A program made the position numbers and the translations under genes. 64,000 nt of DNA, from assembly GCA_015680685.1 (NCBI GenBank), contig MNCI01011411.1, forward strand, positions 96,679-160,678, written 5' to 3'. Of this stretch, positions 46,835-59,039 are shown one piece after another. The notes below the pieces were generated by a model that made no database searches, was not told the origin of the DNA, and worked only from the letters and a program-made list of their open reading frames with translations. This DNA comes from Gnetum montanum (lineage: Eukaryota > Streptophyta > Gnetopsida > Gnetales > Gnetaceae). The first letter of the stretch is position 1; each line of letters starts with the position of its first letter.

Positions 46835-46839
46835 CCCTA

Positions 46840-47599
46840 CACTCAACCATATGAATATGAGCGTCTCATGGGCGATCTGGTCAAACTCTAAGGACTAAGT
46901 TCTTATGTGCCCTAATGGAACACTTAAGGTTAATCAATCGTTGTCTTCCCAGACTTACTTGTATTGTCACGGTTGTATGGTTAAGTAAGTTTGAGATATA
47001 TGATTTTTATGTCTTTTATCTTTTTAATGCCTATGCTAATAGGGAAGGGTGAAGAGACTAAGTGACTAACTATTCGCTAACTAAGTTCTAATTGTCCTAG
47101 CACCAGTATCCGTTCCCACTTGCCGTACACACCTTGAACCAGTGCAACGCTACTGGGATTACCAAATGCTACCCATTATTGGGTTACCAAGCGTTACACA
47201 CGTGCTTGAAGTGGTCGTACTGAATGCACTTAATTAGGAGAGTTAAGGGTTGAGAGAGATTAATTATCTAAGAAAGCATTTAAACATTTAACAATAATTA
47301 AATCCTATTTAGCTTAGTCCATGTACTGCAAGGTTTATTAGAAAGTTTGTTTTTATTGCCATACACAAATATGTGCTCAGGTACAATTTTCTTGAATAAA
47401 GATCCGTTCACTTTGAGACTCCTACTGTGGGCACATGGAAATTATTCTATCTTTGGAATGGTAAAATTGCCAGAGTTTAGCTAAGAGTCTAGATCTAGAT
47501 GAGGAAAAAAGGGAAAGCTACCTCTTACTTATAGAACTGGCGATAGACTGCGATATCGCGTACGCGATATCACGGCCCATGCAATATCGTGGCTCATCA
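46840..47599 (-). repeat. 3' LTR of the Athila-like element (main part)
   Basis: This is the rest of the LTR whose other edge lies at 29343-29365, on the far side of the nested element. It aligns along its length with 52466-53249. A polypurine tract (GGGGGTA on the minus strand) is directly inside the element at 47600-47606. It holds the perfect palindrome GATATCGCGTACGCGATATC at 47552-47571. Confidence 0.85.
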
Positions 47600-49928
47600 T
47601 ACCCCCATGACTAAATGAAAACTCGTCCTCGAGTTCCTTACAAAATATTGGGAAGGTATGGGATTATTGACTTGAATGATACTAATGGTGAATGGGATGA
47701 CATGTGAACAGATCATCATTACAAAACATGACAGAATTAGTGTTCATGACAACAAGAGTGAACACTATACACTTTTGACATTGAGCCTTATTTGGCAGCT
47801 GGGAGAGAAGAGAGAAGAGAGAGAGAGAAGAAGAAGTCTGCTGCTGCCAACGCCAAGATTGTGCCTTTCATTGTCTATCCATAAGCGCACCATCAATCTT
47901 ATTCCTTGCATAACTGCTTTAGCACCAGTCCATTCTAAGTGTTTCCTCTAGATCCAATTCGTTGTTGTATGATTGCCATCTGCACATACAACACAGTCTG
48001 ATATTAGCAAGGATAAATGAATCACAATGCAGTTAATACCTTGCCTCAGTGTAAGGTCCCTTGGCTAAGTTGTGATATGGCTAATGCAGATCTGGAGATA
48101 TAATACTGGTGACTACCCAAGGTGTAGGGGTTAGGAGAAAATCGAAAAAATTGAAAAAAATTGGACCAAGATCCCCATGATTGAGAGCGAACCTCTGGTA
48201 GCGATAGAGTGGAAAAAGATATGGAATAAGAAAGATGGAGAAAAAGAAACAATGGGAACACTGATAAAATGGATGTCAAAGATGGAGATGAATAAAATAA
48301 ATGTTGATTGCAAAAAATGTTTAGGGGAAAGAAATTAATGGATGCATCAAATAGGAATGGCAGTGGTTCCTCCCCAAAGCAGGCTCATGCCCTTAATGCC
48401 CTGACAATCCCACATTCAAAGAGTCCATAGGCTCTAGAAATGTCATTTGAGGATAAGAGTTAAAGTCTTAACCACAAGAGTTTACCAAAAAGAAAACAAT
48501 GCATCAACCAGAATATAGACTATTGATAAAACCGACAATGAGGTGAAAAATGGAGAAAGAAGGATGGCAAGAAGAGAATGGAATGGAGTCTCAAGAACAA
48601 GGTGGTGTACAACCCTTTGTGTATTAATGGTTAATGTAACTTAGTAGATCTCATTCCAAATCCAGCCTCAAACAATCCACATCTAGTGACTTTGCATTAA
48701 TACATTCGGCTAATCCATCCACCTGAAGTAACATGAATGCCTTCACCAAAGAGTCACCATCATTCCGACGAAACGAACAAGGAGAAAGTAGGAAGCGAGA
48801 AGGGCCTTAGTTAGAAGGAACATTTTTATTTAGTTCCATAACCAGTGCTTGTAGCCCAAATGATTATTTTGTCTAAGGGGTGTGCTTTGAATTCTCACTA
48901 TTTTTTCACTTTTTTTTTGTGTTTTGCATGAGAACCACACCATGCAAAGAATTATTATTTTTATTAGCTCAGCTTCCCAAAAATGGAGCAACGTCAAAAT
49001 GGTAAGAGAGACTCAAGAAGAAAAAATCCAAGCACCCAAGAGAATGGCCAACACAAATGCATCAAATCCCTTTGAAGTCACATCCTTTCAATCCTTGAGT
49101 CTTTCTTTAGTTTGGGAAATACCCAATCACCAATTCATTGATAATTCTTATTATGGAGAAAGGGGACTATACAGTTCCAAGCCAAGAGAGACCATAGAAA
49201 TTTATGGGTGAATGGATGAAGTGGACTCATTACCTGTTATATCAAAAGAACCATACCCTAGTATCAACACCATAACTTAAAGGTAAAAACCAAACATTAG
49301 CAATCAATGGAATACAGTTCATACCATCATCAAGAGCACTTATTAGGTGACGAATCAAACAAAATAATCAAACATACAAAGAAATGAAAAAGTATAAACG
49401 ATGTTGTAAAAAAGAAGAAGAAAAGTTAAAGAAATTTGTAAAATAAAAATGTGTAAAACAAAAACTTAAAAAGAAACTGAGGGCCTCAAATGATTAGCAT
49501 AGGTGGCCATCTCCCCCATGATTGAGTTGGAAGGGGAAGATCTGAAATAATGAGTGAGGTCATTTTCTCTCAAATGTGCTATGTGCATAGACTATTCTAG
49601 GTTCATGATAAGGTTTGGTTGATTGCACATAGACTAGTATTCTCCTATCAGAGTACTCATTTAAAATTTCTAAGAGTTTCCAACTTCCCTCGATTGGTGG
49701 TTTTAGATTAAGGGTTGGAAGTTGGCGACAGTCTTGCTCTAGTGCATCTATGCTTTCTATGTGGGCGCAAGTTGGTTCCCCAGTTAGTTCCATGCATATT
49801 GGTGGATTTCTCTCTTGATTAGCTGTTAACCACTGGGTGTTCTCTTGTTGTGTGGTTGCTACATATAGGCACTTTTGTATGTTAACTTCCTAGGCACACC
49901 GGTTGCATGCAGGAAATGCTGAACATTC
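47600..49928 (-). other. Post-protease region without pol or 3' ORF
   Basis: On the minus strand, a short weak continuation of the coding region (49793-49560) is followed by non-coding sequence. It matches the region at 97-1860 in copy 1, including the leader at about 48170-48220. Near 47940-47970 a piece like the start of the envelope-position ORF ('gcagatggcaatcat') appears and then stops short. So this element lost pol and almost all of the 3' ORF. Confidence 0.55.
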
Positions 49929-52320
49929 CTATACGCCATCACCCTTTGTATCACTATATGTGATGCATGGAACCTTCTTCTTCTCGATCTTCCCATAAGT
50001 TTTTTTCTTAGATATTTCTAGGGAAAGATCGCGGATTCCTAGGCATGCATTTATGGTGCTTAGCCATGCCCTTCCCATTATTATTGGGAAGTCCTTGTTT
50101 TCATTGTTTACTTGGATCGCCAGGACATCAGCTGGATATGACCAACCACACACAGTGGTAACGATGTCCTCCATCAATCCCAAAGGAATGGTGATGGACT
50201 GGTTAGCCAGCTCTAAGAGAATATTACTCTTGTTTAGTGGAGGTAGGTTCCAGGATTTATACATTTCTTGTGATATTAAGTTGACTCCGGAACCTAAGTC
50301 AAGAAGAGCTTTATGTGGTTCATTCCCAACGACTTGGAGGTAGATTAAGGGATTTCCAGGATCAGAGAATTTCCTGGGAAGGTGACCTTCCTTGACCTAG
50401 TCAGTGATGGTATGGGTTAACATAACCGTATGCATTGAGCTCTGTTGTTGATTTGAAGGGAGCTCCAAAGACTTATTTGATGGAGGAATGTTTAGAGGCT
50501 CAACTGCTTGTAGTTGTGAGAGCTTGTTTGGACTGTTGGTTTTGAAGAAAGGTCTTCTCCTTGTACAGTTGTCAGAACCAATAGCGGGTTGAAGGTTTAC
50601 AACTCTCGTAGCATTGCGTTACTGCGGTTGAGTGGGGAGTTCCCCTTGCATTGTTGGAGCGGGTGGTAGTGGAGCTATCGGTGTAAGAGTTACGACTGGG
50701 TTCAGAGGATGGTATGGATGTGATGTGTCTCTCCTAGGAGAAGGAGTCCTATAGTACTCTTGAGCTTGGTAGTGACATTGTGGGGTAGTGTGACCGACAG
50801 AGTCACTTGGAGAGATTGGCTGCTGCACATAGTAGCCATATGGATCTGGTTGCCGATAAGGGTATTGTTGCCTCGGTGGTGGCATCCCCCATGACGATGG
50901 GTATTGCCATTGTTGGTGTTGTTTAATAGGTTGTGGTGGAGTTCCACTTGGATAATATGTTAAGGGTTGGTGGAATTGCCTTGGGTTACCTTGGGGATAA
51001 GGTAACCTTCGGGGTGCTTGCCGTTTGTTAAGTCGTGGGTTAAGTGCATACACCCTAGACTCTTGCAGATGTGAGATTATTGGGCAACATCCCTTAGGAT
51101 GGTCATATTGGCATATCTCACATCTGCCTTCATTGTCTATATCAGAATCCACAACCTCTTTGGTGATCGCCNTTCATTGTCTATATCAGAATCCACAACC
51201 TCTTTGGTGATCGCCATTTTTTCCTTACCTTTGTTACGTGCATGGTCCAAATCCCTCTTCTTTTTCTTATCATGGTCACTACTTTGCTCCTTAGACTCCT
51301 CTACGATTTTTAGAACGATTTCAAATCTACTATCTAAGGAGTCCCACATTTGATCTACCTTGGCCGACACTTTTGTTATTAATTTTTGAAGCGGCAAGTT
51401 CTTCCTATTCACCAACTCTTCAAGTGGTGACTCATCATCCTCCTCATAGAATCTCACTGTCCTTTTTCAGAGGGAAGGATCGTGGTTGTATTCTTTTGCG
51501 CTTTCTCTCTTACATAGCTCTCCTTCTTCTTTAGCTACTTGCTCCAACAATCTATGAATCTCATGGGATCTAAGCTCTGATAATCTCCCTTAGGCATATG
51601 TTCCAAGGGTTCTCCTAGTTTCATGTCTTAGGCCATCTATGAGATGGCGTAGTTGATCCTGTTGTGCGTAACCATGGCCCGGGCAACGATGTAACAATGT
51701 ATAATATCAGCCCATGGAAGCATCCAAGGGTTTATGATTACCCTGCTTCCATCCTTGGATCTGCTTTCACAAGTTGGACACTTGGGAGTACATTTGATAT
51801 TTATTGTTAAATAGTTCTAGCATTGTACTCCACCTTCGAATGGATTTCGGTTCTAAGGACCGGTACTAGCTTTCTGCTTCTTTTATGAGTGTCCTTGGGA
51901 ACAACTTTAATTTTTGCCACTCGTTCTCAATGTTCTGCAAGGCACAGGCATCATGAAATGCTTGTAAGTTGTTTTGAGGATTAGCGTTGTATCCCCCCTT
52001 AAATCGTGGGATATTATTCATGTCTAGTCTCTTGATCTTGCTATCTTTATGGTGCCTTGTAGGTATTCTAACGGCCACCGTAATTTCTAACATGCTTCGG
52101 GTTGCAAGTAGGGGTTCTTCATGGTCATTTCTCTCATGGCGTCTATGAGGCCTACGCGGTTCCCTACAAAGGTAAAGTCGGGTATATATTCATCGTGATG
52201 AATATAGACCACACTGAATTGTTGAGGAATTGATGAATTTTTGTTATGTGTGTTGTGCCATCAACTGTCTCTAGTGTTGTTGCTAGGTGGTGAAGTGCTT
52301 TTGTTCGAAGAAGAAGACAT
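49929..52320 (-). pseudogene. Athila-like gag-protease polyprotein (decayed)
   Basis: Start ATG at 52320 (Ser-rich N-terminus MSSSSNKS). Gag core near 52030-51720: RLDMNNIPRFKGGYN, then FHDACALQNIENEWQKLKL, then a capsid-like stretch. A Lys/Glu-rich linker (51390-51210) follows, then a short Cys motif CEICQYDHPKGCC (51125-51087), a long Pro/Gln/Tyr-rich region (51020-50650), and protease with active-site motif ALLDLGSGVNLI (50303-50268) and flap/core PIIMGRAWLSTINA (50090-50048). The frame moves by two bases at the assembly duplication around 51172 (44 extra bases); without that artefact the frame is continuous. Several true stops remain. No pol follows. Confidence 0.75.
51129..51215. other. 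Assembly join: single N at 51172 with duplicated flanks
   Basis: A 43-base block (starting 'ttcattgtctatatcagaat') lies on both sides of the N. The extra 44 bases shift the gag reading frame by two, and removing them restores it. This shows that the duplication is not biological. Confidence 0.9.
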
Positions 52321-52447
52321 TTTAGTCTTGTTCGGTATGGTGTTTACCGTTATGTTATTTTTCTCTTGATTAACCCTAAGGGTTCGTTTTAGCTCCCAAT
52401 GATGTGAATGATTTTCTATGTTCTACGTAGTGTAGAAACAACTAAGT

Positions 52448-52465
52448 CCCCGACAACGGCATCAA
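52448..52465 (-). promoter_or_regulatory. Primer-binding site of the Athila-like element
   Basis: On the minus strand TTGATGCCGTTGTCGGGG directly follows the 5' LTR. It is close to the tRNA-Asp-type site used by many Athila and Tat elements (core GCCGTTGCCGGGGA). Confidence 0.7.
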
Positions 52466-53249
52466 TGATGAGTGGCGAGGTACCCCTACACTCAACCATA
52501 CAAATATGAGTGTCTCACGCGTAATCCGGTTGAACTCCAAGGACTAAGTGCTTACACGCCCTAATGGAACACTTAAGGTTAATCAATCGTTGTCTTCCCA
52601 GACTTACTTGTATTGTCATGTTTGTATGGTTAAGTAAGTCTGAGGTATATGATTTTTATGTCTTTTATCTTTTTAACACCTATGCTAATAGGGAAGGGTG
52701 AAGAGACTAAGTGACTAACTATTTGCTACCTAAGTTCTAATCATCCTAGCACCAGTATTTGTTCCCACTTTCCGTACACACCCTGAACCAGTGCAACACT
52801 ATTGGGATTACCAAACATTACTCATTACTAGGTTAACAAGTGTTACACACGTGCTCGGAGTGGTCATACTGAATGCACTTAACTAGGAGAGTCAAGGGTT
52901 GAGAGAGATTAATTATCTAAGAAAGCATTTAAACATTTAACAGTAATTAAATCCTATTTAGCTTAGTCCATGTACTACAAGGTTTATCAGAAAGTTTGTC
53001 TTTATTGCTATACACAAATGTGTGCTCAGGTATAATTTTCTCGAATAAAGATCCATTCACTTTGAGACTCCTACTGTGGGCACATGGAAATTATTCTATC
53101 TTTGGAATGGTAAAACTACTAGAGTTTCTAAGGGTATAGATCTAGATGAGGAAACAAGGGAAAGATGCCTCTTATTTATAGAACTTGCGATAGGCTGTGA
53201 TATTGCATACGTGATATCACAGGGGCTGACGCAATATTGTGGCTCATCA
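52466..53249 (-). repeat. 5' LTR of the Athila-like element
   Basis: On the minus strand it starts TGATGAG at 53249 and ends CTCATCA at 52466. A TATA box (TATTTATA on plus, 53173-53180) is present. The palindrome near its start (53199-53218) is a decayed form of that at 47552-47571, with C-to-T and G-to-A changes at CpG sites. Confidence 0.85.
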
Positions 53250-53356
53250 AAAGGATTCTCTACTTAAAGTTCCTATGACAACCCATAGTGGTTCCATCCT
53301 TAAGGGTAGATTTATTTGACTTTATCAACAATGAGTAGAATAAGGATATGCATACC

Positions 53357-53650
53357 ATTGATCTCGATTTGGTGGAGGCATAGCGAATATAAATACTTGA
53401 CAACATTGAATGATATCAAGGGAAGTAGAAACAACAGCATCATCATGATCTAAATATGCAAAAAGTCAAGGAAGGAGACATTGTCCTCAAGGTTGTTCAT
53501 GAACATGCATACAAATTCTTGGCCAATTGGGAAGGCTCTTTCTTAGTTATCAAGGCTTATGGCAATGGAGCATTTAGATTGGCGGACATGGATGAGAATG
53601 AATTGACTAATTTGGTCAACCATTCCTATATCAAAACTTATTATATCTAG
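53357..53650 (+). pseudogene. Ty3/gypsy integrase C-terminal relic
   Basis: One frame with four stops reads IDLDLVEA, then KEGDIVLKVVHEHAYKF, then WEGSFLVIKAYGNGAFRLAD, and ends NHSYIKTYYI with a TAG. The block GNGAFRLAD matches the end of the Tat-like pol at 32425-32400, so it is a related but older element. The sequence upstream (53250-53356) is too decayed to assign. It is the right-hand side of the site where the Athila-like element inserted. Confidence 0.7.
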
Positions 53651-55930
53651 TGTTAACCTATTTTCTTGTAGCCTTTGTTTGACTTTATTTACAGGTTTGG
53701 ACAAATGATTGACATTGATGACTTGAGTGGCCTATGACAAGCGAGCTTGTATGACCTTCTATGTCTTTTTGGAATTTCAAAAGACTTTAAACTTTGTATA
53801 AATATGTTAAACAAGATACATAGTTCTCATGTTCTACCAATCATAACCAATGATGGCCTATATATACTTCTTATCACTTGTTACCTCATGTAACCTTTTG
53901 TAATCACATGTATTCTTTGACTTGTTTTCTTATATTCTTGAATTTGTATTTGTAGGATGATTTCGGAGTCATTATAAAGGCGTGACTCATCACAGTACTG
54001 AGTTACCATGTGACCTTGATACATGAGATTCAATTAGCTTGTTTGATCTTGTGAATAGTGCTTACCTCACATCATCTTCATTACTCCTTCTAATTCATAA
54101 CGCCATAGCCAAACTGTAGCCCTCCTTAACTTACCAACAATGAAAACCTATGTTTGACATTCATGCACCATGACCATGTGACATCTTCTTTGATGTGCTT
54201 TTCCAATCAAGCTCATTGAATGTAACACATCTCATTCAGTGAGAAAATGAAAGTTTGGCCTTGGAAATGAAGTCTAATAAAGGTTTTACTCCCATAAAAA
54301 AAGTAGAGGAAAATGCTAAGAAAGCCAAGAGGCAAATTTATCTTAAAGATAAGAATCAATGGCTCTAAAAAAAATAAAAATAGAGAGAGCCAATTGACCA
54401 AAGAAGTCCAAGAATGAAGTAATGATTCCTCCGAACATCATCGAGTAACTAGTAGTTCTAGCATGAAGCATGAAGACCTTCTTGTTTAAAAAATATGTCA
54501 TCGTTATGCCATAATCATAATGTCAACACATTGTTAAATCTTTATTAGACCACATCATCATTCAAACAACTAATGTAACTATCATCTCATCCTAAACTCT
54601 TAACATCCCATTGTTACCTTATTTCATCATTGTGAGTGCTCCTTTTCATTATTTGATAGCTAAAAAATTAAATGTGAAGAGGAAGCATTGGTGATGAACT
54701 CATGATGATGTCTTGCATTCTTTGTTGATGTCTCTTAGGTCAATCCTCCAAACATCAACAAAGAGGGACCAATGAAACACCTCAAGAAAATTCATGTTGT
54801 GCACAAGAAGCTTGGTAACTAAAATTTGCATTGTAATTTGATAGATATTCAAGAGCAGAAATAATTACATTGTTTCCCCATTAAAAATCCTATCCTATGG
54901 TCTTATTTTGGTAATAATTTTTGACTATTTTAATATGTAAAGTAAAATTTACTACCCACACACTGTGAATTTCATTTATATCAGTGTATGAGGGCCAAAA
55001 TGTTGAATATGCTACCAAATTTGGCAACAAAAGCCATAAATGCAGGTGGCCCATACATTGCAATTTTGGGTTGTGAAAAGTGTTAAAATGTTGGTGTTTC
55101 AGGCCCAACACGTTAGAAACACTTGTGGATCATATGCTACATATTTAGGCCATGAAAAACATTAAAAATGTTATAGAGAATATCCATAAATTTTCCAAAA
55201 TTAAATCAGCAGAGAATCAGCAAATTGATGGCTTATTTAAACAAAAATCTATGCTATTTCCAAGATCCTTTTGGGGCAGGGCACATTACATAGAGGATCT
55301 TTTGGAAAAATATTGAGCATATTTTGCAAAGAGATCACTTGTAGCAACAGAAATCCTTTTAGTGATAGGCTGGACCATCTTGTAGCCCTTTTTATAGCCT
55401 TTTTAAAGTAGACCCTATATTAGCAGTTGTGGTAGTGCATATTGGATAGAAAACAAGTATAGTTCAAGTGCAAAACACACCCTCCATCCTACACCAGACT
55501 TCAAAGAATATTGCTTGTATTTTTAGGCTTTTAAGGCTCATTGATCTATATTCTTTGAACCTATTTACTTGTAACATTTTACATGAATCAATTTAAAACA
55601 TTGTAGTTGTTCTGTTTGCCATATTCTTGCATATTTCTTACATCTCTCATTTCTACTTCTTGTGTCCTACGCTATATCATTTTTCCATACGTTGCCATTT
55701 TCTTTTCATTTTATCTCTCTTGGTAATCGATTGTCTAAGTTCTTAAGTGATTGAAAAAATCATTTAAGGAGCTCCAGATCCTTCTGAGGCTCATGGATCT
55801 TGGAGTTAAACTATTCCATGCTAATATTTTCAATTTTTCTAGCACACAAGTTTTCTGCCATTACAATTAGTTCATCACTATTCTCTTGGAACATGTGCAA
55901 GACATTATAATCACCATTAGTGGGTGATCC
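53651..55930 (+). other. No gene seen
   Basis: AT-rich sequence with short frames only. The first part may be the 3' region of the relic at 53357-53650. No LTR edge, polypurine tract or conserved ORF can be supported. Confidence 0.5.
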
Positions 55931-56148
55931 TACCCAACATATTTCTCAGTGATTTAGGTAGATAATTGTGAAGGGAAGTTTCTTATCACTATGGGAGGAG
56001 CTTGGCTAAGAACAATTGATGTCAAGCCTAGGATCAAAGATATTTCCTTGAAAATTTCCAAGGAAAACAAGCATGAAGTGATTAAGAAGAGCATAGTTTC
56101 ACATATTACATATAATGATAGAAGGTGCAACTACATGTAGAGAGTTTG

Positions 56149-58761
56149 TGTTACATCCCATTCAAATACATTAGGTATGGTCATACGCTTATGATTTATA
56201 CATTACGTGTGGAGTCTTGGTGGGTTGTTAGGGGTGAGTTAATTTAATATAAATGTATTTTATATGTTATGAGGCTTCTTCTTTATGTTATGATTATGAT
56301 GTCTTAACTAATGTGATTATGTACACTAGCCCTATGTGATGTGTTAGATAGGTGAGGTTGCTGGCAGGGATGTTGGATTGGAGTATAAGAGCACCTATTC
56401 ATTATGTCTTTATGCTTTATGTGTGATTTTGGTCTTTATGCATTGGAACTATAGAACTATTTTTTATGATGCTTGGGCATGATTTTGACATGTGAAGGTG
56501 TAGAGCATTCAAATGGATTTTGATTTGGAGTCCTGATGTGCTTGCTATGCATGATTGAAGTTCATGGTATTAGTCACAAAGGAAAAAAAATATTAGCTTA
56601 TGAAAATAACATGGTTAAAAAGTAAAATAAAATAAAGTTAAAAAGTAAAGTAATGGTTGCACATGATGTGCACTAACTTGTGTATATGTTTGTTTTTTTT
56701 TGTTTGAAAAAAATAATAAAAGTAAATGTTTTCAACATAAAGTATAAATTTATGCTTCGGCCTGCATATTGTGAATTGGGATTTTTATTTCTACAAATAG
56801 ACAACGATTTCTAGTTCTTCTCTTCATTTTTCCTCTATTTTCTTCTATTTTCATCCCTTTTCTTGAATTCTGAGCTTTGTGGATAATTTTTTCTTGCTTT
56901 GAACCTGGATTTGGAATTGCTGCAGTCGTATCTACATGGGCATGGAACTTTTTTGGAGTGAAATGGAGTCATGTTGGATTTTTGATGGTTTTTAGCTTGT
57001 TTTAAACATTTTTCCATAACAATTTAAATTGCTGGGTTGTCTATACATTTTCTATGTATTTTTATGCTGTATTAATGTATATGATCATGCAATGTGGGCA
57101 TGTAGGGTGGACAATTAAAAGATTGAGCTTGGACATGTTATTTGGCATAGTTCCCAAAATTGTACGGTTTTGGTTACGAATTGTTATTAATATATGTTAT
57201 TAATATATATGTGATGTATGATATGATGTGGACTCGTGCAATGTGATATGTGATGTTGATGAGATTGGCATGGTTGGAATATTATATTTTAGGAGCCTAT
57301 TATGACACGAGAGTTTCTGGGAGTTTTAATTGTTAATGGAGTAATTAAATATTATTTTATTAATCAAATTTTGGACATGCATAACTTTGCTTCTAGGAGT
57401 CTAATCTAGGTGAAATTAGTGTCATTGGGATCATCTTGGCAAGTACTTTCTAATTGTAGAATTGGTTTTTCTATTTGGGCATATATCATTTTAAGGGTTA
57501 TTATAGGGATCATTTTGTGTAATTGCATGTAGTGCTAGAAATTTGGTTGTGGTGTGAAATTTTGTTTTTTTGAATAGTGGTATTGTTTTCATAAAATGAA
57601 TGCGAATGCTAGGTGTAGATATATGTGGTTATGTTATGTTTGTTTGGATGTGTTGTGCTTATGACACGTGTTGGCTTAAGCTAGCTGGAATGTGTACATG
57701 TTTTCACGACAACACTTGTGACAATCATTGGTAGGTTTGGTGATGAGGCACCTTGGAGGTAGTATGGATTAACCCTCATTGTGATGCATCAGTGAGGCTC
57801 CTGTCTTAGGCCTCATCCTGAGAGTGGGTGAGTGTAGGTGTGTTCATCCCTATGGATAGCACGTGACATAGGTGTGTTCATCTCTATTGCTAGTCCTTTA
57901 GAAGTTTAGTGGTTGAGGGTCATAGGTTTATGGACCTTAGCACCAGTTGGAAAAGAAAAGACTAATAAAAGATCTGCAGGCAATGATTGTTTAAGAATAC
58001 TCATGACAACATTTTACATACTACATATGCTAACGATTACATGGGCTGTGTATATGATAATATCATCTATGTATATGATAGTCTCAGTTTGTGAGTCATA
58101 GCACTGATATATATATATATCTATATATATTGTTTGGATTATGATTATGTGGGACATATGTTGTTTCATTATATAGAGTAGGTATGATAATGATTCTACC
58201 AGTGATCTGTGTGATATGGTGTGTGTGTGTGTGTGTTTTTTTTAAGCATATGCCAGACTAATAGTTGTTGTAGGTTGCCTTGTATCCCACTCCTCTCCTC
58301 TAGTGCAACACTTATTGATCATCTAGTAGGGGAAGCGTACAGGCTTCTCACTTAGTTGTATACTGACTTTATTTAATTACAGGTTGAAGTTGCAGGAGCC
58401 TAGACAAGCATAGAAAGGAAGAGTAGAGGAGGGGAAAATATTTAAGGCTTGGTTACTATATATTTCCATGTATAGGAATATGGACTATTTATAATTGTAT
58501 AAAATTCTTTGTACTCTTATATATGTGATGATGATATTTATGTGTGTTTGTATCTTGTGAGCTAGAGATACTTAGTTTTATAAATTTAAATGTATGTTTA
58601 TTTTTGGTTTGGCATGAAATTTTTGTGTACTTTGACCATCGTTAACATGATGTGTTTTTACACATCATTAGTTTTTAGTTTTTCATGCTTCCATTGTGGT
58701 ATTACTAGTGATCCTAGGTATCACCCTATCCTAGCTAGGTGTGGTAGGGTAGGGTGTTATA
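56149..58761. mobile_element. Solo LTR (~2.6 kb) with target duplication GTTTG
   Basis: It begins TGTTACATCCC and ends GGGTGTTATA (one change from ...TTACA). GTTTG is found directly before (56144-56148) and directly after (58762-58766). The interrupted protease relic rejoins across it. There is no internal coding region. A TATA-like stretch and a 'gcgtacaggcttctcactta' block near 58335 suit an LTR of the chromovirus sort. I infer orientation plus from the terminal sequences but leave it open. Confidence 0.75.
58100..58240. repeat. AT and GT microsatellites in the solo LTR
   Basis: An (AT)n run lies at about 58108-58131 and a (GT)n run at about 58220-58236. Confidence 0.8.
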
Positions 58762-59039
58762 GTTTGAATAGCCAACTAGAAATACATCATAACATGTAGC
58801 TCATGTGAAGAAAAAATATGATGGAAAAGTACCTATATGTAGTAGCCACTAAGTAAGAAGACACCTAGTGGTTGATAGCAAATGAGATATGCCAGTTTAC
58901 AATATGCATGGAACTACTTGAAGTGCTCATAAACACTTATGTTGATAGGAGAGATGAGATGGAATGCATCAAGAAATAAGTTTTTCAAGAAAAAAAGAAG
59001 TAAAAAAAAAAGAGATATTTTGGAGAAAGTTAGAAATCC

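Larger units (their letters stand above)
29343..53249 (-). mobile_element. Athila-like gag-protease element, split by a nested element
   Basis: LTRs begin TGATGAG on both ends (LTR inverted ends TGATGAG...CTCATCA). The 5' LTR is 52466-53249 (784 bp). The 3' LTR is in two parts, 29343-29365 and 46840-47599 (783 bp in total), separated by the Tat-like element at 29366-46834. The flanks are GAAGG (29338-29342) and AAAGG (53250-53254), a five-base target duplication with one change. Internal sequence of 4866 bp encodes gag and protease only; reverse transcriptase and integrase are absent, and the region after protease runs to the polypurine tract with no ORF. It is therefore a non-autonomous Athila-like element. 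Confidence 0.8.
55940..58960 (+). pseudogene. Athila-like protease relic, split by a solo LTR
   Basis: Before the break (55970-56125) the plus strand reads GKFLITMGGAWLRTIDV, then IKDISLKISKENKHEVIKK, then HITYND. This is collinear with protease at 50090-49940 in the Athila-like element. After the break (58767-58960) the match goes on: 'agtacctatatgtagtagcc' and 'atatgcatggaactacttga' correspond to about 49850-49875 and 49790-49815. So it is one old copy interrupted by 56149-58761. Confidence 0.65.
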
